Below are positions 17,962-27,613 of a DNA stretch of 63,530 bases, one piece after another. Where the stretch lies: positions 1 to 63,530 of the forward strand of contig CAZDIO010000116.1 of the NCBI GenBank assembly GCA_964505555.1. The letters are read 5' to 3'. The DNA comes from CAZDIO01 sp964505555. Lineage in GTDB: Bacteria > Bdellovibrionota_C > UBA2361 > SZUA-149 > CAZDIO01. The position numbers and the translations under genes are program-made. Position 1 is the stretch's first letter. Each line of letters begins with the position of its first letter. The notes beneath the pieces are model-generated. The model was not told the origin of the DNA. It saw only the letters and a program-made list of their open reading frames with translations, and did not search any database.

Positions 17962-18981
17962 ATGCAAACGAGAATGGTTTGGATGACGTTCGCACTATCA
18001 TTTATGACAGTCTATGCAGGTGCAGGTGAGCTTTCGACGGACAGACAGCGCGAGGTGACACCGATCGGGGGTGGCGATCTGCTGACTCCGATCAAAAGCT
18101 TTGGGGCGGCTGTTCAGGGTCAGCATTTATATGTGCTTGGGGGGCACATTGGAGAAAACCATCAACACTCGCAATCAAATTTATCAGGTAAGTTTGCTCG
18201 CCGGTTACTTGATAATCCCAACGCACCTTGGGAAATTCTCCCAGGAGAGTTTCCGTTACAGAGCGTTTCTCTCGTCAGTGATGGTAATTATCTTTATCGC
18301 ATTGGCGGCGTGAACTCTCTGAACAAGGCAGAGGAGAAGGAAGACATGCGCTCGGTTGACGAAGTTGCAGTTTACGATCCGACCGCCAATAGCTGGAAAA
18401 ATCTGCCGTCGTTACCGGAACCACGCTCGAGTCACGATTCGGTCATCATCGGTTCTGATCTTATCGTTGTTGGAGGATGGAGATTAAATGGTAGTTCGAA
18501 AGATGGCGAGTGGCTTTCTACCGTCTATAGACTTAATCTTCAAAATCCAACGGCTTGGGTGAAATTATCCGAGGCTCCGTTCAAACGACGAGCACTTGCT
18601 GCGGCGGGTTACGCAGGCAAGCTTTTTGTGATTGGCGGAATTGACGATCAGCGCAATGTCTCCAATAACGTCGACATACTTGAGCTTGAAAGTGGAACTT
18701 GGCGTGTGGGACCAAGTGTGCCCATTAGCGATAAGCCTGGAAGTGATATGAGTGCGTTTGGCTGTTCTGCATTTGCGGTGAGACAGGACCTTTATGTGAG
18801 CGGAGCTGAAGGGACGATCTTGAAACTTTCCTGCGAGTCCACAGCTTGGGAACCGATCGGACATTGGAATCAGCGCAGATTTTTTCATCGGTTGATATCC
18901 AACGGGACCCGACTCATTGTTGCTGGAGGAGTAAACCGCGATGGTTCGTTGAAAAGCATAGAGCTGTTCCCGATCAAATAG
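17962..18981 (+). CDS. Secreted kelch-repeat beta-propeller protein
   Basis: The 339-residue protein has a signal peptide (residues 1-21, MQTRMVWMTFALSFMTVYAG). At least five kelch blades follow, each with a hydrophobic strand, a double glycine and a Tyr/Trp pair (for example LYVLGGHIGE, LYRIGGVN, LIVVGGWRL, LFVIGGIDD, LIVAGGVN). The fold binds proteins or sugars and can carry oxidase activity, but no catalytic residues could be assigned. Codon use is richer in CG-containing codons than in the neighbouring genes, which may mean recent acquisition. A perfect terminator hairpin follows 30 bases after the stop. Confidence 0.75.
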   Translation: MQTRMVWMTFALSFMTVYAGAGELSTDRQREVTPIGGGDLLTPIKSFGAAVQGQHLYVLGGHIGENHQHSQSNLSGKFARRLLDNPNAPWEILPGEFPLQSVSLVSDGNYLYRIGGVNSLNKAEEKEDMRSVDEVAVYDPTANSWKNLPSLPEPRSSHDSVIIGSDLIVVGGWRLNGSSKDGEWLSTVYRLNLQNPTAWVKLSEAPFKRRALAAAGYAGKLFVIGGIDDQRNVSNNVDILELESGTWRVGPSVPISDKPGSDMSAFGCSAFAVRQDLYVSGAEGTILKLSCESTAWEPIGHWNQRRFFHRLISNGTRLIVAGGVNRDGSLKSIELFPIK

Positions 18982-19010
18982 GGGAGCAGTCGTAGTGCAA
19001 AGAAACTCCA

Positions 19011-19048
19011 AACTCGGCCGAGAGGATCGACTCTCTCGGCCGAGTTTT
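19011..19048 (+). terminator. Rho-independent terminator after the kelch gene
   Basis: A 14-bp perfect stem (19011-19024 with 19033-19046, core CTCGGCCGAG) with an eight-base loop is followed by a short T run. It begins 30 bases after the kelch stop codon. Confidence 0.9.
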
Positions 19049-19176
19049 CCACCATTGCGATAGGTTAAACCAGCGCGATACCAATGATAATAGTGCCTGT
19101 TTCGAATAAATCTAGTTAGGTGAATTCTAGGCGTCAGAGAAAGAGTAGGTGCCAGTCAACATGGAGTCTTAGAGCA

Positions 19177-19251
19177 CCTGTTGTTGCGAGCCGGGAGGCC
19201 CGGCCGCCGACGAGCCGCTAAGAGACTTCTTCGCTCCGCTCGCAACGACAG
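19177..19251. repeat. Hairpin repeat family A, degenerate copy with GC-rich insert
   Basis: The left arm start (19177-19190) and the GC-rich insert (19191-19209) match the copies at 3897 and 53124. The middle is shortened and diverged, and the right arm is kept from about 19230 to 19251. It lies between the converging kelch and purL genes. Confidence 0.75.
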
Positions 19252-19289
19252 ATTTCTTGCCACACTTAAAGTGGAACGGCGCTAGAGAT

Positions 19290-19382
19290 TTTTAATTGAA
19301 CACAGAGTTCCACAGGGTTTCACAGAGTAAAGAAATAAAGTTTCTTAGATTTAACTCTGTGTAACCCTGTGTTCAATTAAAA
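19290..19382. repeat. ACAGAGG-type dyad repeat (family B), likely purL terminator
   Basis: TTTTAATTGAACACAG at 19290-19305 pairs with CTGTGTTCAATTAAAA at 19367-19382, enclosing further CACAGAG/CTCTGTG pairs. It ends 21 bases beyond the purL stop codon. Confidence 0.75.
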
Positions 19383-19403
19383 CAGATATTAATTGGAACA
19401 GCT

Positions 19404-22400
19404 CTAGCCTTGAGTTTGATTTTTCTTTAGCCAATCCCTTGCCGCCACAAACATCAACATCCACGGAGAAATTTCGTGTTCTTTTTCTGGGTAGTAGCCC
19501 CAGTTCCATGGGAATGTTGTTCGTTCAGGATGAGGCATAATCATCAGATGTCTTCCGTCGGCTGAGGAGACTGCGGCGGCGTTGTAGGCGGAGCCGTTTG
19601 GGTTTTGAGGATAGGAGGAGTCTACGTACCGACACGCGATATCATAGTCTGATTCTTTGCCACCAAATTGGAATTTTCCTTCTCCGTGAGCAACCCAAAC
19701 ACCAAGCCGTGTCCCACGGAGATATTGAAGAAAGATAGAATTTGTTTTCTCGCTGATATCAACGCCGAGAAATGAACACTCAAACTTCTTAGACTCATTA
19801 TGCAACATGGAGATCTTCTTCTCTGGTGTCGGGGCAAGCAGATCCAGAGCAGCAACGAGCTGGCAACCGTTGCAGATATTAAGCGAGAGCGTATCTTGAC
19901 GTTGAAAAAAACGTGAGAGAACAGAAAGTGCCTGCTCGTTGTAGCGAAATGCTCCAGCCCATCCACGAGAGGAACCCATGACATCACTATTTGAAAACCC
20001 TCCCGGAAATGCAATTAACGAAATGGCATCAAGCGATTCTCGTCCAGATATAAGATCAGTCATCGTTACATCTTTAACATCAAATCCAGCGGCATGGAGA
20101 GAAAACGCCAGCTCACGTTCCCCGTTGGTTCCTTTTTCCCGAATTACGGCGGCGTGAAGGCCTGTCTTTTTTGTTCGGTTGAAATCAACACCAAATTGAG
20201 AAGCAGTGCCTTTGAATTCTTTTGGGAAAATGAAAGAAAGCGAACGACTCTCAAGGGTATCGAAACGCTCCTTAGCTTTCTGTGGATCGATTTGATGAGC
20301 ATCAAAGAGATAAGAGGGGCGAAACCACTGTTTAAGGAGATCAGAAAGTGAGCACTTCCATGAAAACTCCTTAGCATGAAGAATTACCGATCGCTCTGAA
20401 CTAACTTTTCCAAGCGTTCTACACGTAAGTCCTCGTTTTATAAACTCTTTAGATATTTGATCCAGGTCTGATGTTGGTATTTGCAACACCACTCCAGGCT
20501 TCTCTCCAAAAAGAAATCCTCCGAGATCTTCTTCGTTCTCAAGAGAGAGTTCAACCCCACACTGGCCTCCAAAAGCCATCTCGCATATTGTAGTAATCAA
20601 CCCCCCGCTTGAAACATCATGTCCTGAAAGGAGTGATTTATCTTTAACGAGCTTTTGGAGATAAGAAAATCCTTCACGAAAAGCCGTAACATTTTTAATT
20701 GATGGTGAGCTTGCTCCAAGTGTTCCCAGCACCTGCGCGTAGGCACTTCCTCCAAGAGGATTTGAAGAAAGACCACTGAGATCGACATAGAGGAGCACTG
20801 AGTTTTGGCTTTCTTTTAAATCTGGAGTGACACAGTTTCTTACATTTACTACTGGGGCAAGTGCAGAAACAATTACGGTTCCTGGAGCACGAACCTCAAG
20901 CCCATCATCATAGGTAACGGTCATCGAGAGCGAATCTTTGCCCGTAGGAACAGGAATTCCAAGCTCCATTGCAAAACGTGAGAGGGTTTCTACGGCGCGG
21001 TAGAGACGAGCATCTTCTCCATGACGTTTTGCTGGCCACATCCAGTTTGCACTCAATGCTACACCAGAAAGCCCTCCACTGAGTTCAGTCCAAACAATAT
21101 TTGTGAGTGCTTCACTAACGCTGAGAAGCGAACCAGCAGATTCATCAATGAGTCCTGCAATCGGAGCATGACCAAGTGATGAGGCGATACCGACAGTTCC
21201 GGTGTGATCAAGTGCTACGACACCAAGGTTGTTTAGCGGCAATTGTAATGGACCAGCACATTGTTGCAAACATACTCGACCACTAACGCAACGATCTACT
21301 TTATTCGTCAACCAATCCTTACAGGCGACGCTTTCTAAGGAAAATACCTGAAAAAGGATCTCTTCAAGTTGTTTTGCCGTTCTAAGATTTGCTGTAACTT
21401 CTGAAAGATCCATCGGCACTCTTTCATCGCGAAGTATGGTAACAGGAGAGCTTCCAAAAAGAAGGCTTAAGGGAAGATCTACCGGCTTTGATCCATCAGC
21501 ACTCTCAAATACAATACGTTCAGAATGATCCACTTCTCCGACTACATACATCGGTGAACGTTCTCGAACGGAGATCTCTTCAAGAAGTGAGATATCTTGG
21601 GGAGAAACAATGAGGCCCATTCGCTCTTGGGATTCATTACTAATAATCTCTCGAACTGAAAGTGTTGCATCCCCGAGAGGAAGTTTATCAAGAAAGATCT
21701 TCCCACCGCATGCTTCTAGGAGCTCGCTAAAACAATTAATATGTCCACCAGCACCATGGTCGTGGATAGATGTTATTGGATTCTGAACATTCTCAGCGAG
21801 AGCTCGAACAACATTGTACACTCGTTTTTGCATCTCAGGGTTTGATCGCTGCACCGCACTTAGCTCGAGTGCTTTTGCATAAGCACCACCACTTACGGAG
21901 CTTACAGAACCACCTGCCATGCCGATTCGATAATTATCTCCGCCAAGAAGTACTACCTTATCCCCCGGTGAAATTTTTTGTTTGAGGGCATGGAGCTCGT
22001 TAGCGTAGCCGACCCCACCAGCAAGCATAATACATCGGTCATAGCCATAAAAAGCACGAGATGTTTCCATCTCAAAGGTCAGAAGCGAGCCGACCAATAA
22101 TGGTTGACCAAATTTATTTCCAAAGTCAGAGGCTCCATTTGATGCTTTGATCAGTATCTCAAGTGGTGTTTGATATTTCCAAGGGCGCTCTTTGGGGAGG
22201 TTTCGCTTTGCAGTGGCAGCTCGTTGTTCAAGTCGAGGAGAGGAGGTCATGTAGACGGCTGTCCCAGCCAGGGCAAGCCCTCCACGACCACCTGCCATAC
22301 GGTCGCGAATTTCTCCCCCACTTCCTGTTGAAGCACCGTTAAATGGCTCCACGGTTGTTGGAAAGTTATGCGTTTCTGCTTTAAGGGATAAAACACTTTT

Positions 22401-23114
22401 TATAGAATGTTCAGAATAATATGATGAGGTTGTAGGACGTTCTGGAGCAAACTGAGATATTTCAGGTCCTCGAAGGAAGGCGACATTGTCACGATATGCA
22501 GAAACAATGTTTTGAGGTGATCGTTTTGAGGTTTCCTTAATCATCTCAAAAAGAGAATGAGTCTGTTCCTGATCGTCGATGACAAATTTTCCATTAAAAA
22601 TTTTATGCCGACAATGCTCAGAGTTAATCTGAGCAAATCCAAAGATTTCAGAATCTGTAAATCGACGTTTGAGTTGCTTCTCTCCTTGAAGGAGAAACGA
22701 GATCTCTTCTTCAGAAAGAGCAAGACCTGCTTCGGTATTGAATCTCCGTAGATCTTCGACAAAAAAAGTTGGTTGTGGAGTAGCTGTGACAGTAAGTGAG
22801 TCACTTCGAAGCACTTCATAGCGACGCTCCAACATAGGATCTTCTTCGCCCGCGGAAGATTTTCGAAAGCACTCAATACGGAGGATTCCTGAGATGCCGC
22901 AGTTTGAGGCGATCTCCGTTGCGTTTGTTGACCAAGGAGAGACCATTTCTGGCTTTGGGCCAATAAATGGTCCCGGCAGTGAAGAATCTTCAAGCACTTT
23001 GGCGCTCAGCAGCCAGGAGAGTTTTTCAAGATCCGTTGGTGTCAGGGTGTTGATTGAGTAAACAAGATAAACGAGAGTTTTATCTGTAAAAAATCTGGCT
23101 TTCATAACTAACAA
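19404..23114 (-). CDS. purL: Phosphoribosylformylglycinamidine synthase, long single-chain form
   Basis: The enzyme makes FGAM from FGAR, glutamine and ATP in purine synthesis. At 1236 residues it is the large form that fuses PurS-like, PurL and glutaminase parts. The N-terminal PurS-like part is about 1-150. The synthetase core has LKAETHNFPTTVEPF, SGGEIRD, HDHGAGG and DVSSGGL. The C-terminal glutaminase has FPGGFSNSDVMGSSRGWA, the nucleophile Cys in NICNGCQL and a His-Glu pair in MPHPERT. The start is uncertain: a TTG at 23114 has GGAAG eleven bases upstream, while an ATG lies at 23105. It is a monocistronic gene; purC is at 44130. Confidence 0.95.
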   Translation of the reverse strand: MLVMKARFFTDKTLVYLVYSINTLTPTDLEKLSWLLSAKVLEDSSLPGPFIGPKPEMVSPWSTNATEIASNCGISGILRIECFRKSSAGEEDPMLERRYEVLRSDSLTVTATPQPTFFVEDLRRFNTEAGLALSEEEISFLLQGEKQLKRRFTDSEIFGFAQINSEHCRHKIFNGKFVIDDQEQTHSLFEMIKETSKRSPQNIVSAYRDNVAFLRGPEISQFAPERPTTSSYYSEHSIKSVLSLKAETHNFPTTVEPFNGASTGSGGEIRDRMAGGRGGLALAGTAVYMTSSPRLEQRAATAKRNLPKERPWKYQTPLEILIKASNGASDFGNKFGQPLLVGSLLTFEMETSRAFYGYDRCIMLAGGVGYANELHALKQKISPGDKVVLLGGDNYRIGMAGGSVSSVSGGAYAKALELSAVQRSNPEMQKRVYNVVRALAENVQNPITSIHDHGAGGHINCFSELLEACGGKIFLDKLPLGDATLSVREIISNESQERMGLIVSPQDISLLEEISVRERSPMYVVGEVDHSERIVFESADGSKPVDLPLSLLFGSSPVTILRDERVPMDLSEVTANLRTAKQLEEILFQVFSLESVACKDWLTNKVDRCVSGRVCLQQCAGPLQLPLNNLGVVALDHTGTVGIASSLGHAPIAGLIDESAGSLLSVSEALTNIVWTELSGGLSGVALSANWMWPAKRHGEDARLYRAVETLSRFAMELGIPVPTGKDSLSMTVTYDDGLEVRAPGTVIVSALAPVVNVRNCVTPDLKESQNSVLLYVDLSGLSSNPLGGSAYAQVLGTLGASSPSIKNVTAFREGFSYLQKLVKDKSLLSGHDVSSGGLITTICEMAFGGQCGVELSLENEEDLGGFLFGEKPGVVLQIPTSDLDQISKEFIKRGLTCRTLGKVSSERSVILHAKEFSWKCSLSDLLKQWFRPSYLFDAHQIDPQKAKERFDTLESRSLSFIFPKEFKGTASQFGVDFNRTKKTGLHAAVIREKGTNGERELAFSLHAAGFDVKDVTMTDLISGRESLDAISLIAFPGGFSNSDVMGSSRGWAGAFRYNEQALSVLSRFFQRQDTLSLNICNGCQLVAALDLLAPTPEKKISMLHNESKKFECSFLGVDISEKTNSIFLQYLRGTRLGVWVAHGEGKFQFGGKESDYDIACRYVDSSYPQNPNGSAYNAAAVSSADGRHLMIMPHPERTTFPWNWGYYPEKEHEISPWMLMFVAARDWLKKNQTQG

Positions 23115-23339
23115 ATGGCGTTTTTCTTCCAGAAAAACACAGCAAATACCGCGGCATTTTTTGCTGAAATATTTATGCTTGTTGAAATATACAAGTGATT
23201 ACGGGTTGTTAAATTAATTTCCCGCCCGAAAATTGCATTAATCATGTATATCGAAGCTGTAGCACCAGAGAGAAGTAAGAACAATATCAGAGACGAATTG
23301 ATTTCTCTCCTGTCTATTGTATTTTATTGACGATTAAGG

Positions 23340-24284
23340 ATGATGGATAAGGGCAGATTTGTCGGATATTTTATAACCTTTTTTTCACACCGTATGTTTA
23401 AAAAACAGATAACGAGCTTGTTGTTACTGATGGTGATGACGATCGCTCCCGTTGTTTTTGCATACGCATGCCCTGATGCAAACGGACTTGTTGATATTAA
23501 TTGTGATGGGAAGGTAGAAATTATTACCTTCGGAGATTCTATTACTTATGGAGAGCGAGACTCCACTGGGTTAGGGTATCCAGGCCGCATAAACCAGATA
23601 TTTCCAAATGCACAGGTGGTGAATTTAGGAGTATCTGGGGAATCAAGCCAACGTGGCCGTTCTCGAGCATCTTCGGCGTTTAGTGTTGGAGTGGACCCGG
23701 ACTACATTATTGTTCTTGAGGGAGTAAACGATTATTTTTTAGATGATCGCTCCTCTTCAAAAACGCGTTCCAATCTTCTTTCTATAGTAAATCGTGGAGA
23801 AGATAGCGGTGCAATAACACTTCTTGCTAAACTTACTGCGGTGAAAAGATCTGGGCAAAGTTCCTGGGTAAGATCTGTTAATAACGCCATCAGCTCTTAT
23901 GCTGAGATCGATTTTTATATGTTAGGCGATCAAATTTTAAGCTCTGACAATCTTCATCCAAATGACAATGGATATCAAGCAATGGCTGAAGTTGCTGCAA
24001 ACGTGCTTTTAGATGTTTCAGAAGCCCACCGTCCTCTTGATCGTGATGGCGATGGAATTTATGATTTTGCTGAGCCACGGTTTGGATCCTCTCCGACAAA
24101 TCCAGATACGGACGGAGATACGATCTCCGATGGTGCTGAAGTGTTTCAATATGGTTCAAGTCCCTTACTCCTTGATACCGATGGGGATGAACTTACCGAT
24201 GAATACGAAATTAATACCCTGCACTCAAATCCGGCAAACCCAGCGCCAGGCATTCCACACATTGATATCTTAGAAGTTCTTTAA
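23340..24284 (+). CDS. Secreted SGNH hydrolase with thrombospondin type 3-like repeats
   Basis: The open frame has 314 codons; a signal peptide (MFKKQITSLLLLMVMTIAPV) starts at Met19, so the real start may be 23394. The SGNH domain shows block I FGDSITYGE, block III VLEGVNDYF and block V DNLHPNDNGY with the catalytic Asp and His. From about residue 245 there are three DxDGDG-type repeats (DRDGDGIYDFAE, DTDGDTISDGAE, DTDGDELTDEYE) of the calcium-binding thrombospondin type 3 sort, often found near the C-terminus of exported proteins. It is likely an extracellular esterase or lipase with unknown substrate. Confidence 0.8.
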   Translation: MMDKGRFVGYFITFFSHRMFKKQITSLLLLMVMTIAPVVFAYACPDANGLVDINCDGKVEIITFGDSITYGERDSTGLGYPGRINQIFPNAQVVNLGVSGESSQRGRSRASSAFSVGVDPDYIIVLEGVNDYFLDDRSSSKTRSNLLSIVNRGEDSGAITLLAKLTAVKRSGQSSWVRSVNNAISSYAEIDFYMLGDQILSSDNLHPNDNGYQAMAEVAANVLLDVSEAHRPLDRDGDGIYDFAEPRFGSSPTNPDTDGDTISDGAEVFQYGSSPLLLDTDGDELTDEYEINTLHSNPANPAPGIPHIDILEVL

Positions 24285-24324
24285 TCTGTTCGGTTAGGGA
24301 GCTATAGCCATGAAGTGAAGTTTG

Positions 24325-24415
24325 CTCTCACTATCGTTGCGAGCGAAGCGAAGCAATCTCGAAATATCATTTACGGTATGAGATTGCTTCGCTTCGCTCG
24401 CAACGACAGTGAGAG
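24325..24415. repeat. Hairpin repeat family A, intact copy without insert
   Basis: The 36-base arms (24325-24360 and 24380-24415) are complementary except for one base. This copy lacks the GC-rich insert seen in three others and so may be the ancestral form. It fills the gap between two converging genes and could terminate both. Confidence 0.9.
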
Positions 24416-24430
24416 AGAACGGAGCGCAGT

Positions 24431-25681
24431 CTAAAAGACACCAGTTTTTTCAAGAGTAAGCAGATTCATAAGGGCGATTTTTGCGCCTTCTGTTGCTTCC
24501 CCTGAATCTTTTGAAACAGATGCTGCGGCGAGAAGCCATCGTTTTGCTTGGGAGAAATCCGCGTCTTTTATGCCGATGAGCACTTCTGAAACGGCTGCAT
24601 TATTCAGCGCAAGTGAGTAAAGCTCAGGGTTATAGTGTCGGCGCAAACGCTTTGTTGTTCGCTGAAAAGCCTCTAATGCACAATTAATCTCTGAACGATC
24701 GAAGGTATTATTTTTGTTTGCGTCAATAAAATAATCAACACCAAGAAAGAACAAGGCGACTGCTTGGGGTGTTGAGCTCTTCCAGGGACCTTGAACACCT
24801 GCCGCGAGCTGAAAGTATGTTCGACGCAGCTCATCAGAGGAGGCAATAAGATGATTTTCTTTTTCTCTGTCATTTTCTGAAGGAACTTCAAATAGTCCCT
24901 TACTGAGGAGCCCAAGGAAGTTTCTAGCAAGATAGGGATCTGCCGTATGAATGGTAAATGAGGGGATGCTTGTTCCGATGAGAAGTCTCATCGGCAGTGG
25001 AGAGTCCTTAGAGAGGGACACAGGAAAGATTGCTGGAGAAAGGAGATCAGAGGAACTACCGAGAGTTTTTGAAAAAGGATAATCACTTCGAAGTACGATC
25101 GTAAGCCATGAAGAAGTTCCATGAATAAGCATTACGGCATTTTCATAAGAATTTAACCACTTTTGTGCCTCCTCTTCTGATTGAATGGATCGTTGTAACA
25201 ATCTCATTGAGGGAAGATCATAAAGCCGAGAAATCTTATTGTAGCCAACATAGAACTCGTGACGGGATATTCCATGGCTATCATTTTGTAGATGACTCAT
25301 GTAAAGCGTGGGTTGAGAGGAGGGGATAAAAATATATCCGTTGTTGTGGAGCAGGGCTAGCCCCCACAAAGAGAGGCAACACCAGATAGAGAGCTTTGGG
25401 ACTCGTTGTTGATGGTGCTTTGGAAGAAAATAGAACGCCACTAAAACACAAGGAAAAAGCGCTACTTGAACCCCTGCCTTCTGTTCTGGGAATAATAACA
25501 GCGCAATAGTGCAACAGAGGACAAGGAGAAGTGGAAGTGGATGAACGTAAGCTCTCATCCAATGGAGAGTCCGGTTGCAAACACGGAGATGTTTTACTTC
25601 TTTCTTAGATTGGTTATTTTGTTGTGATGATGCTGCTAGATTTAGATACATCGAAAAGGTAAATAACATAGAAGCTAACAA
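24431..25681 (-). CDS. Hypothetical membrane protein
   Basis: The 416-residue protein is not recognised. It has three hydrophobic segments near residues 50-125 (LPLLLVLCCTIALLLF, VALFPCVLVAFYFL, LSIWCCLSLWGLALL) and a long soluble part of about 290 residues that is probably outside the cytoplasm. The C-terminal 120 residues look helical with a possible tetratricopeptide-like pattern (ALALFFLGVDYF... ALNNAAVSEVLIG... RWLLAAASVSKDSG). It has no operon partner and converges on the SGNH gene. Confidence 0.55.
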   Translation of the reverse strand: MLASMLFTFSMYLNLAASSQQNNQSKKEVKHLRVCNRTLHWMRAYVHPLPLLLVLCCTIALLLFPEQKAGVQVALFPCVLVAFYFLPKHHQQRVPKLSIWCCLSLWGLALLHNNGYIFIPSSQPTLYMSHLQNDSHGISRHEFYVGYNKISRLYDLPSMRLLQRSIQSEEEAQKWLNSYENAVMLIHGTSSWLTIVLRSDYPFSKTLGSSSDLLSPAIFPVSLSKDSPLPMRLLIGTSIPSFTIHTADPYLARNFLGLLSKGLFEVPSENDREKENHLIASSDELRRTYFQLAAGVQGPWKSSTPQAVALFFLGVDYFIDANKNNTFDRSEINCALEAFQRTTKRLRRHYNPELYSLALNNAAVSEVLIGIKDADFSQAKRWLLAAASVSKDSGEATEGAKIALMNLLTLEKTGVF

Positions 25682-25779
25682 CTATTATAAAACTACGTAA
25701 ATTAAGCTACACAATTTAAACTGCACAGTATATTACGCACTTAACTACGAAGTTTCTAACTTCAAAGCCTGCTCTTGGT

Positions 25780-27051
25780 ATGATCGATAAAAATAAAGTT
25801 CAAGTCTCTCACAAAAATATCATCCAGGCGACGCCTACGTTCTCTACTCTCTTACTTCGAGAAGGTGAGGAGCTTTCTAATATAGTGCACAAATTGAGTC
25901 ATGATATTGGAAATCCGCTTACCTCAATCATCTCTTTTGGAGCAATTATTCATCGCGCCTTTGAAAGTGGTCAAACAATTGAATCTAGCAAGATGCTCTT
26001 CTACATGGACTCCATGGTTGAAGAGGCATGGCGAATTGCTCAAGCCAATGAACGTTACGTAATGCTTTTATCTGGAAGGACCCCACACCCCTCTCCCTGT
26101 GATTTGCGTTCAGCACTAAAAAAGGCACTAGAAAAGTTAAAGAAGAAATATCCTGAAGCTTCTCAGGTCATGCTTAATTCCGAAGAGCCCTCTCCGATCG
26201 TGCTCATCGAAGAGAGTCAATTGCAGATAGTATTTCGAGAACTTTTGGGAAACGCTTTTTTTGCACTCCAGTCGATTGACTCAGAAGTGACAGGAAGGAA
26301 GAGAGTTCCTACAATATCCTTTATACAGGGAGAGGACTTTGGAGAAGTGACTCTGACAAACGTTCTTCAACGTCCAAATTCACTACCATTGGAGAAACTC
26401 TTTGAGCCATTTGTGACCACGCATGCTGATAGTCGTCACTTGGGTCTTGGTCTTACCGTTAGCTGGGCGATCATTGAGCGTTTTGCTGGTGAGTTTATGC
26501 TTGAGCAAGAGGAAATAGAAGGGGGTTTTTTATTTCGTTCCCGTATCCGGCTTCCAAAAACTCTGCCGGTAGAGTCTAAAAAAGAGATGAGTGGCTCGCA
26601 ACGTGCGCTGAGTAGAATTTATTCTACAGTGCAAGACAAGCTTAGTAGCCTTCTTCCGAAACGTTTTTCCGTGCTGATTATTGAAGATGAGCCTACGGTT
26701 TCTTCGGCGATTCAAAGGATTTTGGAATTGGTGCTAAGCCCCTATACCTCAGTGAATTGTCAGTGTGCCTCCGATCGAGGAGCCATTGAACTTTTTGAAC
26801 GAGGCGAGATTTTTAACTGTGTTCTTTGCGATTTAAATTTGCAAGGGACCAGTGGTCAATACATCTATGAAATCGTTCAGAACCGTTTTTCTTCCCAAGC
26901 GGAAGCATTTGCATTTCTCTCTGGCGATCAGAAGGGAAGAGAAACTCAGGAATATTTAAAAAACTCAAACCGACCCTATCTGCATAAACCCTTTGAACCT
27001 GAGCAGCTTTTGGAGTTAATAGTTGAAGTGCTTCAGCAAAAAGGTAAATAA
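25780..27051 (+). CDS. Hybrid sensor-less histidine kinase with C-terminal receiver
   Basis: The 423-residue protein lacks membrane or sensor domains. Residues 30-100 form the dimerisation helix with phospho-acceptor His41 in KLSHDIGNPL. The catalytic domain has an N box (LLGNAFFALQ), an F box (LFEPFVTTH) and a G2 box (HLGLGLTVSW). The usual G1 DxGxG motif between the N and F boxes is not seen; NVLQRPNSLP stands there. Residues about 300-423 form a receiver with VLIIEDEP, VLCDLNLQG (phospho-acceptor Asp), FLSGD and YLHKPFE. It could pass phosphate to a stand-alone regulator such as the one at 11680-12078. def begins 33 bp downstream, so the two may be cotranscribed. Confidence 0.85.
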   Translation: MIDKNKVQVSHKNIIQATPTFSTLLLREGEELSNIVHKLSHDIGNPLTSIISFGAIIHRAFESGQTIESSKMLFYMDSMVEEAWRIAQANERYVMLLSGRTPHPSPCDLRSALKKALEKLKKKYPEASQVMLNSEEPSPIVLIEESQLQIVFRELLGNAFFALQSIDSEVTGRKRVPTISFIQGEDFGEVTLTNVLQRPNSLPLEKLFEPFVTTHADSRHLGLGLTVSWAIIERFAGEFMLEQEEIEGGFLFRSRIRLPKTLPVESKKEMSGSQRALSRIYSTVQDKLSSLLPKRFSVLIIEDEPTVSSAIQRILELVLSPYTSVNCQCASDRGAIELFERGEIFNCVLCDLNLQGTSGQYIYEIVQNRFSSQAEAFAFLSGDQKGRETQEYLKNSNRPYLHKPFEPEQLLELIVEVLQQKGK

Positions 27052-27084
27052 AAAAGGTAAATAAAAAATAAATAGCAGCGCAGT

Positions 27085-27600
27085 ATGGCAGTTTTGGATA
27101 TCCTCATTTATCCCGACCCCCGCTTACGTATCGTAGGAACAAAGGTGGAGAAAATCACCCCAGAGGTGAAGTCTCTTCTTAACGATATGGTAGAAACTAT
27201 GTACGCGGCACAAGGAATTGGCTTGGCTGCATCACAGGTAGGTTCGACTCTCCGTCTTATTGTTGTTGACGTTGAGGAGGAGGAAGATCAGCAACTGGTG
27301 CGAAGATTTTATAAAATAGTAAATCCTGAGATTGTAAGTAGTGAGGGTTTTTCAGAAACTGATGAAGGTTGTTTGAGTATTCCTGGAATTAGGGAAACAG
27401 TAAAGCGACCCGCTTCCGTGGTGGTTGCGGGAATGGATGAAGAGGGAAATCCCCTGCGTATCGATGCCCAGGGTTTGCTTGCGGTGTGCTTGCAGCACGA
27501 AATAGATCATATTAATGGCGTGCTGTTTATCGATCATCTCAGTAAACTTAAACGAGAGTTAGCAAAGAGAAGATTTAAAAAGCTCCAGCAAGAAGGGTAG
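27085..27600 (+). CDS. def: Peptide deformylase
   Basis: The metalloenzyme removes the formyl group from the N-terminal Met of new proteins. All three motifs are present in the 171 residues: GIGLAASQVG, EGCLSIPG with the metal-binding Cys, and QHEIDHINGVLF with the two metal-binding His and the catalytic Glu. It is followed after 13 bp by fmt, which makes the formyl-Met-tRNA whose formyl group this enzyme later removes. Confidence 0.97.
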   Translation: MAVLDILIYPDPRLRIVGTKVEKITPEVKSLLNDMVETMYAAQGIGLAASQVGSTLRLIVVDVEEEEDQQLVRRFYKIVNPEIVSSEGFSETDEGCLSIPGIRETVKRPASVVVAGMDEEGNPLRIDAQGLLAVCLQHEIDHINGVLFIDHLSKLKRELAKRRFKKLQQEG

Positions 27601-27613
27601 CTCGGATGGTTCG

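Noticed and set aside
23115..23339. Purine riboswitch upstream of purL
   Set aside because: I saw no purine aptamer core in the divergent region; only AT-rich promoter-like sequence.
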